From Kribbella monticola (GTDB lineage: Bacteria; Actinomycetota; Actinomycetes; Propionibacteriales; Kribbellaceae): DNA of 64,000 nt. Both the position numbers and the translations under genes were made by a program. Numbering within the stretch: position 1 is the stretch's first letter; every line of letters starts with the position of its first letter. A model generated the notes under the pieces. That model made no database searches. It had not been told where the DNA came from and saw only the letters and a program-made list of their open reading frames with translations. This document shows, in pieces, positions 15,539 through 25,198 of the stretch. The DNA lies in NCBI RefSeq assembly GCF_003261635.1, contig NZ_QFXK01000031.1, positions 248,001 to 312,000 on the forward strand, written 5' to 3'.

Positions 15539-17791
15539 ATGAGGATGTTGCGTTGGTTGCGGGCCAAGGATGCTGGGTTGTCGGCGACGCGGCGGGCGGT
15601 TCGGGCTGCGATTGTGATGCCTTCGCTGTTCGCGCTTGCCTCGTTGGTGATCGGCAATCCGGTGATCGGGATCTTCGCCTCGTTCGGTTCGATGGCGATG
15701 GTGTTGTTCGTCGACTTCACCGGCACGATGACCGAGCGGCTGCAGGCACAGGTCAGCCTGATGGCCGCCGGTCTGGTGCTGATCACGATCGGGACGCTGG
15801 CGTCGGGCTCGGCCTGGATCGCCGCGCTCGCCACCCTGATCGTCGTCTTCGTCGTGCTCTTCGCCGGAGTGATCAGCTCGGTCCTCGCCAGCGCGACCAC
15901 AGCGCTGCTCGCAGCCTTCATCCTCCCGGTGTCTCTGTCCGGCCCGGTCAGCTCACTACCCGACCGCCTGCTCGGATGGCTGCTTGCTGGGGCAGCATCG
16001 CTGGTGGCGATCACCGTGCTCTGGCCAGCGCCGACCCGCGAGCCACTGCGCGACCCGACCGCACACGCCTGCGCTCTGATCGCCAAGCGTCTCAGGGCCG
16101 GGCTCGCCTGCTTGAGAGATGGACCGGATCCAGCCCTGACAGCAGCACTCCTCGCCTCGATCGACGAAGCATCAGACGCCGTTGCTGCATTGCGCAAGAC
16201 CTTCTTCGGGACGCCGTACCGTCCGACCGGGCTCTCGACGTCGGCGCGCACCTTGGTCCGCGTGGTCGACGAGGTCATCTGGCTGGAGACCGTGCTCCAG
16301 CAACACCTGCGGATTCCCCTGCCAGGCTTGGTGGATGCGCAGCTCGCAGAGGTGTACGAGTCGGCTGCAGTCGTGCTGGAGCGAGCTGCGGATCTGCTAC
16401 GGGACGGCGGCGAACTGGAGGAGTTCGCTACCGACCTGGACCGACTGAAGCGAGCACGGGTCGCACTGGAAGCAACAGTGACGGCATTGCCGCCCGAGCA
16501 GCGCAGTACGGAGAACGGCAGTGTGGTCACGGCGCTTGTCAGTGCAGTGGAGCCGACCTTTCGTGCCGAGGAGATGAGCTTCGCGATCACAGCGATGGCC
16601 GAGAACATCGAGTTGGCCGTAGCGGCGCGCGGACGCTCGTGGTGGCAGCACCTCCTCGGACGCACCCCGACAAGCGTCGCCTCACCACTGGCATCCGTGC
16701 GTGAGCGGGCAGGCGCGCACTTGGAGCCGCACTCGGTCTGGCTGCACAACAGCATCCGTGGCGCTGTCGGCCTCGCGCTGGCCGTGCTGATCGCCGATCT
16801 GAGCGGCGTACAGCATTCCTTCTGGGTTGTGTTCGGCACGCTCGCCGTACTGCGTTCCAACGCCTTGAGCACCGGCCAGAACGCACTACGCGGGCTAGTC
16901 GGGACAGTGGCCGGCATAGTGATCGGAGGCGGCGTAGTGGTTGCCCTGGGCACCAACACGACGGTCGCCTGGCTACTGCTGCCGATCGCCGTCGCGCTGG
17001 CCGGACTCGCACCTGCAGCGTTCTCCTTCGCAGCGGGCCAAGCGGCGTTCACTGCGACCCTGCTGATCCTGTTCGACCTCATCTCTCCTGCAGGCTGGGA
17101 GATCGGCCTGGTGCGTATCGAAGACGTAGGCATCGGCTCGGCGGTGAGTCTGCTGGTCGGTGTGTTGTTCTGGCCGCGCGGTGCCAGCTCCGCCTTGCGA
17201 CAGGCGGTTGCCGAGGCCTACTCGGACAGTGCGCATTACCTCCGTCAGGCAGTCGAGTACGGTGCGTCCCGTTGTGACGGACGATCAGTACCTGTCGCAG
17301 AGCCGATCGACGAGGGGCGCCGTGCGGCAGCGGCAGCACGGCGGCTCGACGACGCGTTCCGCACCTACCTGGCCGAGCGCGGGGCCAAGCACCTCCCCCT
17401 GGCCGACGTCACCACGCTGGTCAGTGGCGTCGCAGTACTGCGTATCACCGCTGACGCGATCCTCGAGCTGTGGAGTTCCGGCGACAGCACTCCAGCCGGC
17501 GACCGTACTGCGGCTCGTGCGGAGCTGATGGAAACGGCCGGAGCACTAGTCGAGTGGTACCAGCAGGCCGCGGTCGCTCTGGCCAACTCGACCGAGTTGC
17601 CGCCTCTCGTACCGCGCGACCCCGACGGTGCTGAGCGCCTGGTCAACGCAGTACGACGCGACCTCACAACAGACGACGGTCGATGGAGTGACATCGCAGT
17701 ACGGATGTTGTGGACGGCGGACCATCTGGATGCCGTACGACGCCTCCAGGCCGGTATCGCTCAGACCAGCGCATCTACAGTGGCTGGGTGA
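15539..17791 (+). CDS. FUSC-family inner-membrane transporter (aromatic acid efflux/YccS-like)
   Basis: About 750 residues with two blocks of membrane helices. The first (VMPSLFALASLVIGNPVIGI to LLGWLLAGAASLVAITVLWP) and the second (SIRGAVGLALAVLIADLSGV to VGIGSAVSLLVGVLFWP) are separated by a soluble helical region of about 200 residues. The pattern SFWVVFGTLAVLRSNALSTG is typical of FUSC/ALMT-like permeases, which export aromatic acids or other organic anions. I prefer ATG 15539 over TTG 15509. Its stop overlaps the start of the GlxA-type regulator, so the two are translationally coupled. Confidence 0.88.
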   Translation: MRMLRWLRAKDAGLSATRRAVRAAIVMPSLFALASLVIGNPVIGIFASFGSMAMVLFVDFTGTMTERLQAQVSLMAAGLVLITIGTLASGSAWIAALATLIVVFVVLFAGVISSVLASATTALLAAFILPVSLSGPVSSLPDRLLGWLLAGAASLVAITVLWPAPTREPLRDPTAHACALIAKRLRAGLACLRDGPDPALTAALLASIDEASDAVAALRKTFFGTPYRPTGLSTSARTLVRVVDEVIWLETVLQQHLRIPLPGLVDAQLAEVYESAAVVLERAADLLRDGGELEEFATDLDRLKRARVALEATVTALPPEQRSTENGSVVTALVSAVEPTFRAEEMSFAITAMAENIELAVAARGRSWWQHLLGRTPTSVASPLASVRERAGAHLEPHSVWLHNSIRGAVGLALAVLIADLSGVQHSFWVVFGTLAVLRSNALSTGQNALRGLVGTVAGIVIGGGVVVALGTNTTVAWLLLPIAVALAGLAPAAFSFAAGQAAFTATLLILFDLISPAGWEIGLVRIEDVGIGSAVSLLVGVLFWPRGASSALRQAVAEAYSDSAHYLRQAVEYGASRCDGRSVPVAEPIDEGRRAAAAARRLDDAFRTYLAERGAKHLPLADVTTLVSGVAVLRITADAILELWSSGDSTPAGDRTAARAELMETAGALVEWYQQAAVALANSTELPPLVPRDPDGAERLVNAVRRDLTTDDGRWSDIAVRMLWTADHLDAVRRLQAGIAQTSASTVAG

Positions 17792-18708
17792 GCAGTAGGC
17801 GTGAGATAGCGGTTGCGGTGCTGGTGTTTGACGGAGTGCGGTTGCTGGACCTGACTGGCCCGCTAGAGGTCTTCGATGTCGCCGCATCGCTCGGTACGGG
17901 GCACCGGGTGACGGTGTGCTCGCCGGGTGGCGCGGACGTCACGACGTCGGGTGGCCTGCGGATCGGCGTACAGGCTGATGCGGCTGCCTTATCGGCGGTC
18001 GACACGTTGGTTGTTCCTGGCGGTGAGTGTCTTGTGCACGAGCGTCCAGACGCTGCACTGCAAGCTGCGATCGCCCAGTTGGCCACGGGCGCACGCCGGG
18101 TCGCGTCTGTCTGCTCGGGTGCTTTCGCGCTCGCCGAGGCCGGGTTGCTGGACGGGAAGCGTGCCGCGACGCACTGGCGGCACACCGGCACCCTTCGGCG
18201 GCGCTTTCCGACGGTGACTGTCGACGAGGAGTCGATCTATGTCCGCGACGGGCGGGTACTGACCTCGGCCGGCGTCAGCGCAGGGATCGACCTCGCGCTC
18301 GCACTCATCGAAGAGGACGCCGGCGATGTAGTGGCGCATGAGATCGCCAAAGACCTTGTGGTGTTCATGCGTCGGCGTGGAGCACAGCCGCAGCTGTCCG
18401 TCCCTGCACGGACCCCGCGACCGCGCCGCGATCCCCTTCGCCTTCTCTGCGACGAGATCGCGGCCGATCCCGGGACCAATCACAGCTTGGCGAGCATGGC
18501 CGCCCGGGCAGGGCTCAGCGAACGGCACCTCAGCCGGCTCTTCAAAGCACAGACTGGGATGACGCCGACTGCGTACGTGCTGTCCGTACGCCGGGAGGCC
18601 GCGCTCGCGTTGGTCGAAGCCGGCGAAACGCTCGGCGCCGCAGCACGACGCAGCGGACTCGGCAGCGAAGAAACGCTCCGCCGGATCCTCCGGACCAGCC
18701 GGGACTGA
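17788..18708 (+). CDS. GlxA-type AraC-family regulator with DJ-1/PfpI domain
   Basis: 306 residues from GTG 17788, sharing GTGA with the FUSC stop. The N-terminal half is a DJ-1/PfpI (GATase1-like) domain (VLVFDGVRLLDLTGPLEVFD, VASVCSGAFALAEAGLLDGK, THWRHTGTL). The C-terminus is a double AraC HTH (HSLASMAARAGLSERHLSRL, FKAQTGMTPTAYV). Coupling with the exporter suggests it controls that gene in response to a metabolite. Confidence 0.93.
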   Translation: MSSRREIAVAVLVFDGVRLLDLTGPLEVFDVAASLGTGHRVTVCSPGGADVTTSGGLRIGVQADAAALSAVDTLVVPGGECLVHERPDAALQAAIAQLATGARRVASVCSGAFALAEAGLLDGKRAATHWRHTGTLRRRFPTVTVDEESIYVRDGRVLTSAGVSAGIDLALALIEEDAGDVVAHEIAKDLVVFMRRRGAQPQLSVPARTPRPRRDPLRLLCDEIAADPGTNHSLASMAARAGLSERHLSRLFKAQTGMTPTAYVLSVRREAALALVEAGETLGAAARRSGLGSEETLRRILRTSRD

Positions 18709-18712
18709 CAGC

Positions 18713-18889
18713 TCAGCGCCTACGACCCCAGCGACGGCCGGAGGTGCCGAGACCGGCCAGGTGCAAGGCGATGCAGAGCAGTCCGGCCATCAGCAGTGTC
18801 TGCGGAGTGAACGCGTCGCTCACGTGCGCGTCCGCCCAATCCAGGATCAGTGCCAAACCGAAAATCACTGCGGCGATGATGGCGAACAT
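18713..18889 (-). CDS. Small membrane protein (58 aa)
   Basis: ATG 18889 is preceded by ggagatctcg (ribosome binding site). The product has two hydrophobic helices, MFAIIAAVIFGLALIL and LLMAGLLCIALHLAGL, and a basic C-terminus GRRWGRRR. Small two-helix proteins of this layout are common in actinobacteria; function unknown. It converges on the GlxA-type gene, 4 bp away. Confidence 0.8.
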   Translation of the reverse strand: MFAIIAAVIFGLALILDWADAHVSDAFTPQTLLMAGLLCIALHLAGLGTSGRRWGRRR

Positions 18890-19140
18890 CGAGATCTCCC
18901 AACAAACAATGGCGGACGGGGCGGCTCATCTAACTGCCTACCTGGTACCCACCACAAGACCAAACCGAAACCCTGCTCGAACCAACACCGGATTGTGCCC
19001 ATCCGATCGCCGACGAGGAATGCGAAGAACCGCCAAGGTGACTGGGAAGGGGTTGGCAATCGGTCAGGATTCGAGAAGTCAGGTGCGCCGGGCGCTCGCT
19101 AAGGTCGTGGACATCAGAAGTCGCCAGGAGAGGAACTGCG

Positions 19141-19605
19141 ATGCCGAAGACCACGAAGACCGCCACCGCCGAGAAGTCCTACGACGGCTTCACCGAGGAA
19201 GAGCGGGCCGCGATGAAGGATCGCGCCAAGGAACTGAAGTCGACCGCGCGCAAGAGTTCGAGCGCGAAGAAGGCCGACGGCGAGACCGAAGTACTCGAGA
19301 AGATCGCCGAGCTGTCCGAGCACGAGCGCCCCATGGCCGAGCGGATCCACGCCATCGTCAGGGCGAGCGCGCCGTCGCTGGAACCGAAGCTCTGGTACGG
19401 AATGCCTGCGTATGCCAAGGACGGCAAGGTCGTCTGCTTCTTCCAGAGCGCGTCGAAGTTCAAGGCGAGGTACGCCACGCTGGGCTTCAACGACCCCGCC
19501 AACCTCGACGACGGCAACATGTGGCCGACCGCCTACGCCTTGACCGAACTGACCGCCGCCACCGAGGCCAAGATCGCCGAACTTGTAACCCGGGCTGCGA
19601 GTTAG
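19141..19605 (+). CDS. DUF1801 (YdhG-like) domain protein
   Basis: 154 residues; ATG 19141 is preceded by gagaggaactgcg. A Lys/Glu/Ala-rich N-terminus (FTEEERAAMKDRAKELKSTA) leads into the DUF1801 core: RIHAIVRASAPSLEPKLWYG, MPAYAKDGKVVCFFQSASKF, KARYATLGFNDPANLDDGNM. B. subtilis YdhG-type members have been linked to iron handling (frataxin-like fold), but the role here is unknown. Confidence 0.85.
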   Translation: MPKTTKTATAEKSYDGFTEEERAAMKDRAKELKSTARKSSSAKKADGETEVLEKIAELSEHERPMAERIHAIVRASAPSLEPKLWYGMPAYAKDGKVVCFFQSASKFKARYATLGFNDPANLDDGNMWPTAYALTELTAATEAKIAELVTRAAS

Positions 19606-19744
19606 AGAGCTGCCCGCAGTACCGCGTTCTCGTCGGGTCCTGCGGTTGGTTGCTGGCCGCAAGCATCGCTGCGGGTCTGCTCGAGGCACTGCGATTCCCT
19701 CGAGGGAATTGCCGACAGCCGCCGTGCATCGAAAGCTGTGCGGT

Positions 19745-20731
19745 ATGAATGACGACAAATCTCTGAGTGTCGGCGTCTTCGTGCCGACCGCCACAGCGCT
19801 CTGGTCCGATCGCCGGGACCCACGCGAGGCCATCGCGTTCGCAGTACAGGCCGAGAAGGCAGGGCTGGACTCGTTGTGGGTCACTGACTCGCTACTCACG
19901 CCACGGCTGGAGGCTTTGAGTGCACTCGCTGCCCTTGCTCCGGTGACAGAGAAGGCGACTCTCGGTACGGCGGCGCTGCTCCCTGCACTCCGATCTCACG
20001 TCCCAGCGGCTCAGACGCTCGCCTCGATCGACCTGCTGTCCGGCGGGCGACTGACACTTGGTGTGGGTGCGGGCTTTCCGGGCAAGTTCGGCGAGCCGGT
20101 GTACGCGATGGCCGGTACGCCGTGGGCCAGGCGGTTCAAGCGGCTGGACGAGATCGTGGCGCTGTGGCGCGAGCTGTGGACCAGGGAGGAGCCGTTCGCG
20201 TTTCATGGCGAGGTCCTCGACTTCGCCGAACTGCTGCCGGGAACACCGACCTTCCGGCCGTCCGGGATCCCGATCTGGCTCGGCGGGGCCACGCCTGCGG
20301 CCTTGACGCGTACCGGGCGGCTGTACGACGGATGGTTGCCCTATCCCCCCAATCCCGCCGACTACGCCTCGGGTCTGGCCGCGATTCACGCGTCGGCCGA
20401 GGCTTCCGGCCGTAGTCAGGCAACGATCGATCCGGCGCTGTTCGTGAATGTCCTGGTGACCGCTGCTTCGGACGGCGGCCGGGCGGAGCTCGACAGCTAC
20501 TTCCGCGGCACCTATGGATGGCCGATCGAGCAGTTGGAGCAACTGCAGGCCCACGCGGCCGGAACACTCGATACGGTGACCGAGAAGCTCACGCAGTACG
20601 TCGCCGCCGGCGCGCGCAAGCTGGTGGTCCGCATCGCCGCACTCAGCATCGACGGCCAACTCGCTCAGCTCGATCACCTCACCCAACTCCGGTCCCGGCT
20701 GCGCCAATACGTGTCCGCGGAGCCGAGCTGA
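19745..20731 (+). CDS. LLM-class flavin-dependent oxidoreductase
   Basis: 328 residues with the bacterial luciferase-like TIM barrel. Visible parts are a VGVFVPTATALW N-terminus, AEKAGLDSLWVTDSLLTP, LASIDLLSGGRLTLGVGAGF and IPIWLGGATPAALTRTGRLY. It uses FMN or F420 to oxidise an unknown substrate. ATG 19745 fits the family start; upstream in-frame codons add only a non-homologous leader. Confidence 0.92.
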   Translation: MNDDKSLSVGVFVPTATALWSDRRDPREAIAFAVQAEKAGLDSLWVTDSLLTPRLEALSALAALAPVTEKATLGTAALLPALRSHVPAAQTLASIDLLSGGRLTLGVGAGFPGKFGEPVYAMAGTPWARRFKRLDEIVALWRELWTREEPFAFHGEVLDFAELLPGTPTFRPSGIPIWLGGATPAALTRTGRLYDGWLPYPPNPADYASGLAAIHASAEASGRSQATIDPALFVNVLVTAASDGGRAELDSYFRGTYGWPIEQLEQLQAHAAGTLDTVTEKLTQYVAAGARKLVVRIAALSIDGQLAQLDHLTQLRSRLRQYVSAEPS

Positions 20732-20886
20732 TCTCACCTTGTCTGCTGATCGGAGAAGCACGTTGTGGTGACGAGGTTCGACCGTAGGATCTGAACGTGC
20801 ACCTGATGAAGACGACCGATGGACGCTTGCTGGCGACCGAGGAGTGGGTGCGGGGTCGGAGTACCGGGGTGGGGTAGGACTGAGGC

Positions 20887-21702
20887 ATGGGTCGGCGGGC
20901 GGAGTACGGGGGTCGGGTGGCGGTTGCGTCTCTCAATACTCGGGGGACGCCGCTGTTCTGTTCGGGGCTGGCTGAGCGTTATCGGGCGATCGGCGAGTAC
21001 TTCGAAGCCGCGGACGTGGACGTCGTCAACTTTCAAGAGGTCCTCAGCTATTGGCATCTGCGGCAACTGAGAGCCGGGCTACCTTCCTTCCGGTACGCCG
21101 GTTACCGGCCGTCGTTGCTCGGGCCGGCCGGTGGGCTGGTCACCATGTCGCGCCGTCGGTTGGGCCGCACGATCTACAAGCGGTTTCCTCGGCTGCCCGG
21201 TCGATCGGCTGCGGCACTCCCCTGGCGGTCGCGTGTGATGGCACCTTGGAAGGGCAGCTTGATGGTCCAGCTTGATTCGCTGTGGCTCATCAACACACAT
21301 CTGCTCGCAAACATCGACGGTGACTGGTCCGAGAAGAGCCGGTACTACGAATTGCATCGCCACCAACTCGAGGCGCTCACGTCCATCGTCGAGTCGGTTG
21401 TCGGCCCGCTCGTCGTCACGGGCGACTTCAATATCGCTCGGGAGAGCTCACTGTTCGAGGAGTTCGTGAAGGGGAGCCGGCTCGCGGATGCGTTCGAGGA
21501 CTGCCCGCCGACTTTTCATCCCGAGTACTTGGGCCTTGCGCAGCGGGCTCATTGCATCGATTTTCTGTTGTTTTCGGGCGATTCGCTGAGGGCGGAGAAG
21601 GCGCATCTGATCCTCGCCGACAAGGTGCCGATGAAGCACGGCGCCGGTTTCGCCTCGGACCACCTGGGCTTGACGGCAACGCTGGCGACGCGCGGGGCGT
21701 AG
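20887..21702 (+). CDS. Endonuclease/exonuclease/phosphatase-family hydrolase
   Basis: 271 residues of the EEP (DNase I-like) fold. The conserved blocks are VASLNTRGTP, DVVNFQEVLSYW (metal-binding Glu), LINTHLLAN, VVTGDFNI (Asp/Asn) and the C-terminal ASDHLGLTA (catalytic His). It could hydrolyse nucleic acids or phospholipid/phosphoinositide substrates. No signal peptide is visible. Confidence 0.9.
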   Translation: MGRRAEYGGRVAVASLNTRGTPLFCSGLAERYRAIGEYFEAADVDVVNFQEVLSYWHLRQLRAGLPSFRYAGYRPSLLGPAGGLVTMSRRRLGRTIYKRFPRLPGRSAAALPWRSRVMAPWKGSLMVQLDSLWLINTHLLANIDGDWSEKSRYYELHRHQLEALTSIVESVVGPLVVTGDFNIARESSLFEEFVKGSRLADAFEDCPPTFHPEYLGLAQRAHCIDFLLFSGDSLRAEKAHLILADKVPMKHGAGFASDHLGLTATLATRGA

Positions 21703-21760
21703 GGGAACGGGCGGCGGGCGGCGGGCGGCGGGCGCGGGCGCGGGCGCGGGCGGCGAGACG
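21703..21760. repeat. Short GC microsatellite
   Basis: Runs of gggcggc and gggcgc (about seven-base and six-base units) directly follow the EEP-family stop codon, with no coding potential. Confidence 0.75.
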
Positions 21761-21824
21761 GTGCCGGGAACAACGCCGTCCGAGTCGCTTGGTCGACGGA
21801 TCGATCCCGGCCCCACGCAGACGG

Positions 21825-22972
21825 CTAGCGCTGTTCAGCCATGGCTTTGTTCAAGCCGGATCCTGCCGCGCGGCGACGGTAGGCCCAGGTCAGCGTGAGT
21901 AGTGCCGGGGCCCAGAGGTTCAAGGGCGCGTAGCAGATGGTGAAGACGGCCGCCCAGAGCGGCCCGGCCATGGGGCCCGGTTGACCACTCGTCCAGACCG
22001 GCCAGAACCCTACGGTCCAGATCAGGAACAGCGCCACAGAACCCACTGTGCCAGCAACGATCACTGCCTTCGGTGGCACCGCGCGGCCGCCGAAGAACGG
22101 CGACCATCGCGGAATCTCCTCTCCCAACGGTTGGACCAGCCCGAACGCGGTCAAGGCGACAACTTCTGTCAGCACGCTGATGGCGGCGACGTAGACCGCT
22201 GGCCAGCCTCGCAAGACGTCCAGCTCACCCGAGCTGTTCACCATGCCCATGGGGAACCCGAAGGCGACGGCCCAGCGCCACAGAGCCGACGGCAGAACCA
22301 GCAACGGAATGAGGTGTGCCACACGCGTGGCCCACCGGGGTACCGGCTGTTGCACAACGGGTTCGAAGGTCGCGGTGTCCTTGGAAAAGACCTCGGAGCG
22401 GGTTGGCTGCTTGCGGTGGAGAGTGGCGAGGAGCCAGAAGATGATCCCGCCGGCCAGGAAGTAGGCGTCGATCGTCCAGTCGGCCCAGCGGAGATGGTCG
22501 TGACCCGTCGTGGCCTGGGCTGAGAGACCGGTGATCCCGTTGCGAAGGAGGCCGGTGGCGCGGGTCACGTCGTCGAGGATCCCCGAGCCGCCGCGCAGGA
22601 GGAGTACCCCGCAGCCGACCCAGACCAGGGCCTTGGTGATCCGCGCACGTCGCCCTCGAGCCCATCCACGAGCGATCGCGAGACACACCAATGCGCCGAT
22701 CGGCCAGGCGGCGTCGACCGGCACTTCGACGATCATGGCAACCAGGTGGACTTTTGCCTGCGCCGAGTCGGCCGCAGCCGAGTGCGTGCCCGGCGTGAGG
22801 GGCGGCAGCTCGCCGGGCTCGCGAGCGAACCGCCGAGGTACCAGTAGATGTGGAAGGAGAAGAACAGCATCACCCATCCCAGCGCCGTGTACGCAACGTA
22901 CGCGGTGCGCCTGGCAGGTCTGTCCGCGGCAGCTGCCTGCGGAGCCGGAGCGTCCACGGTGGTCGAGCTCAT
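21825..22972 (-). pseudogene. Frameshifted multi-spanning membrane protein (DUF3995-like)
   Basis: A start at 22972 gives an N-terminus with a membrane helix (RTAYVAYTALGWVMLFFSFH, IYWYLGG). The frame then becomes non-hydrophobic and stops at about 22733. The continuation REPGELPPLTPGTH, then VHLVAMIVEVPVDAAWPIGA and seven or so further helices to 21825, lies in another frame. The junction is near 22,820-22,840. FHIYWYLGG followed by a membrane bundle resembles DUF3995 proteins. A sequencing error would also explain it; if real, the gene is probably dead. Confidence 0.7.
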
Positions 22973-23204
22973 TGGTCCACACTCGCCGCAAAGCAGCAGG
23001 CACCCCTCCCCCTACGGAGTGAACCTCCTCCCTCGAGCGAGGTTGCTGCCATGCGGACCGTACGACGAGCCGCATGGCAGCCCGCTTCTCCAGGCCAACG
23101 TCTGGTGGCTGCGCGGCCGCGACCCGGTGATGGACACAGGCTGGGCGTCGCGAGCCTGCGTACCGAAGTACCGGGTATCGCGGAGGCTGACCCGTGCGTC
23201 GTCC

Positions 23205-24173
23205 TCACCCCTCGCCAGCGAGGTGGTGGTCGGTGCCGGGGCTCGGGTACGAGCCGCTCGCCTTGCGCGCGTGCTGCGCGTCGCGTAGTACCGACCAGGG
23301 GTCCGCCACGAGACCCACGTGCCCGAGCTTCTCGGGGTTGATGACCGAGCGGATCGTCTGGATCTGACCGTCGAGGATGTCGAGCGTCCAGGTGTTGACG
23401 ACCTTGCCGTCCCGGTCGCGGAAGATGCCGCCGGGCTGGCCGTTCAGCTGGTGTGGCTCGACGACGCCGCCCACCCTCACGAACGCACCGCCCAGTGCGG
23501 CGAGCACCTTGGTGACGTTGTAGGCGCCGACGATGCGCTCGGCGAATTGTGGGCCCTTGCCGCCGCTGTCGCCGACCAGGTGGACATCGGCTGCCAGGAG
23601 CTCGCGCAACCCGTTCACGTCTCCGTCGGCGAGCGCGTCGAAGAACCGCGCGGCGAGCTCATCACGCTGTTTCCGGTCCGCCTCGAAGCGGGGCCTGCCT
23701 TCGTCCATGTGGCGGCGGGCCCGTACTGCGAGCTGACGGCAGGCGGCTTCGGAGCGCCCGACGGCCGAGGCGATCTCGGGAAAGTCGAAACCGAACACCT
23801 CGCGAAGCACGAACGTCGCTCTCTCCAGGGCGCTGAGCCGCTCCAGGAGCAGGAGTGCGGCCATGGACACCGAGTCGGCGAGCTCGGCCGAGCGTTCCGG
23901 CTCCTGGTAGGGGTCCTCGAGCAGCGGTTCGGGGAACCACGGCCCGACGTACGCCTCCCGTCGCATCCGCGCAGAGTTCAGCACGTTGATCGAGATCCGG
24001 GTCACCGCCGCGGCGAGGTAGGCCCGCGCCGAGTCGGGTGTCGTGGCGGAGGCTTCCCATCGCAGCCAGGTGTCCTGGACAGCGTCCTCGGCCTCACTGA
24101 CGCTGCCCAGGATCCGGTACGCAATGGAGAACAGCAACGGTCGCAGTTCCTCGAACTCCTCGGACCGGCTCAC
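23205..24173 (-). CDS. sigJ: ECF41 (SigJ-type) RNA polymerase sigma factor with C-terminal NTF2-like domain
   Basis: 322 residues from GTG 24173 (aggagg ribosome binding site), which shares GTGA with the upstream epimerase stop. Sigma region 2 is FEELRPLLFSIAYRILGSVS to EAEDAVQDTWLRWE. Region 4 is ALERATFVLREVFGFDFPEI to ASAVGRSEAACRQLAVRAR. The ECF41 signatures are present: WFPEP (79-83), SGGK within DSGGK (202-206) and NPEKL (279-283), followed by a SnoaL/NTF2-like extension. In known ECF41 factors this extension replaces an anti-sigma factor and controls activity directly. Confidence 0.93.
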   Translation of the reverse strand: MSRSEEFEELRPLLFSIAYRILGSVSEAEDAVQDTWLRWEASATTPDSARAYLAAAVTRISINVLNSARMRREAYVGPWFPEPLLEDPYQEPERSAELADSVSMAALLLLERLSALERATFVLREVFGFDFPEIASAVGRSEAACRQLAVRARRHMDEGRPRFEADRKQRDELAARFFDALADGDVNGLRELLAADVHLVGDSGGKGPQFAERIVGAYNVTKVLAALGGAFVRVGGVVEPHQLNGQPGGIFRDRDGKVVNTWTLDILDGQIQTIRSVINPEKLGHVGLVADPWSVLRDAQHARKASGSYPSPGTDHHLAGEG

Positions 24174-25102
24174 GCCAGCTCCTCCTTGAAGCCCACCCGC
24201 CACGACGGGTACCGCGGCTGCCAGCCGAGCTCACGCTTGGCCTTCGCGTTCGAGAAGGCGCGGCCCTGCGTCATCATGTGCACCGCCTGGTCGCCGGCCA
24301 GCAGCCGGGCGAGCCACACCGGCACGCGCCGCGGAGGCTTCGCGCCGGCGCACTCGGCCAGGTACGGCAGCCATGCGCTGGCCGGGGCAGGCTCGTCGTC
24401 GACGATGTTGAACACCCCGCGCACCTTCTGCTCGACCGCCAGCACCGTAGCGCTCGCGGCATCGTCGAGGTGGATCCATGAGCTGTATCCGCCACCGCCG
24501 CCCACGAGCGGGTACTGGCGCTTGCGCACGAGCGCCACCTGGTCGTCGATCGCACCGGGCCCGTAGAACGCGCCGTACCGCATCACCGCACCACCGATGT
24601 CGAGGACCTTCTCCTCGACCCGCTGAAGGATCGCCAGTCCGGGGTACGCCGCTGTGCCCTCCATGAGGTTCAGCGGGTCCTCCTCCGTCTTGATCCATCC
24701 GCCTTCGAGGGCACCGTTCCAGCTCGCGTACCCCTGTGCGACGAAGTGCGGAACGCCGCTCGCCTCGGCTGCCCCGAGCAGGTGGTCGGTGCCTTCGGAG
24801 CGCAACCGGTTGGTGATCGCGAACCACTTGTCGGGATGCTTGATGTCGGGCTTGCCGGCATGGGTCATCGAGATGGCGGTCATCTGATGCACGATCACCT
24901 CCGGCTCCGCCGACGCCACAGCCTCGCCGACCGATGCCGCGTCCAACCCATCCATCACGACACCGCGCGCACCCAGCTGGGACAGCAGGCCCAACTTCGA
25001 CCGGCTCGTCGTCGTTGCCGTCACCTGATGTCCGCCTGCGACCAATTGCGGCACCAGCCGCCGACCGAGAACCCCGCTGCCACCTGCCACGAACACTCGC
25101 AT
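24170..25102 (-). CDS. NAD-dependent epimerase/dehydratase family protein (COE partner of ECF41)
   Basis: 310 residues. It has an atypical extended-SDR start VFVAGGSGVLGRRLVPQLVA, a SMTHAG loop and KTEEDPLNLMEGTAAYPGLA. MRYGAFYGPGAIDDQV and SSWIHLDDAASATVLAV are diagnostic of the family, although the YxxxK active site is not clear. ECF41 sigma factors typically sit beside carboxymuconolactone decarboxylases, oxidoreductases or epimerases. This gene is first in the operon, and its promoter carries the ECF41 consensus. Confidence 0.9.
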   Translation of the reverse strand: MRVFVAGGSGVLGRRLVPQLVAGGHQVTATTTSRSKLGLLSQLGARGVVMDGLDAASVGEAVASAEPEVIVHQMTAISMTHAGKPDIKHPDKWFAITNRLRSEGTDHLLGAAEASGVPHFVAQGYASWNGALEGGWIKTEEDPLNLMEGTAAYPGLAILQRVEEKVLDIGGAVMRYGAFYGPGAIDDQVALVRKRQYPLVGGGGGYSSWIHLDDAASATVLAVEQKVRGVFNIVDDEPAPASAWLPYLAECAGAKPPRRVPVWLARLLAGDQAVHMMTQGRAFSNAKAKRELGWQPRYPSWRVGFKEELA

Positions 25103-25143
25103 GATCCGTCACCTTTCGTCGCACTTGCGCTGCTCGTTGCACA

Positions 25144-25179
25144 AGACAAGGCGGCCGGCCGTGCTGTGACATCCGGACC
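25144..25179. repeat. Left arm of a 36-bp inverted repeat
   Basis: This arm matches the reverse complement of 25398-25433 with a single mismatch. It encloses the ECF41-type promoter for the epimerase-sigJ operon. The two arms flank the 17-bp tandem array. Confidence 0.9.
25145..25171 (-). promoter_or_regulatory. ECF41-type promoter of the epimerase-sigJ operon
   Basis: Read on the minus strand, TGTCACA (25171-25165), 16 bp, then TGTC (25148-25145). This matches the published ECF41 consensus TGTCACA-N16/17-CGTC except for the first -10 base. It faces the epimerase start at 25102. Autoregulation by the sigma factor encoded in the same operon is inferred. Confidence 0.82.
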
Positions 25180-25198
25180 ACCTCGCCGACTGTGACAT

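Noticed and set aside
15277..17133. 618-codon minus-strand frame under the FUSC gene
   Set aside because: It is a Ser/Thr/Ala-rich shadow with no membrane helices or motifs, while the plus-strand frame encodes a clear FUSC protein.
20797..20877. 26-codon frame VHLMKTTDGRLLATEEW before the EEP-family gene
   Set aside because: Short, without a good ribosome binding site. It could be a gene remnant, but evidence is too thin.
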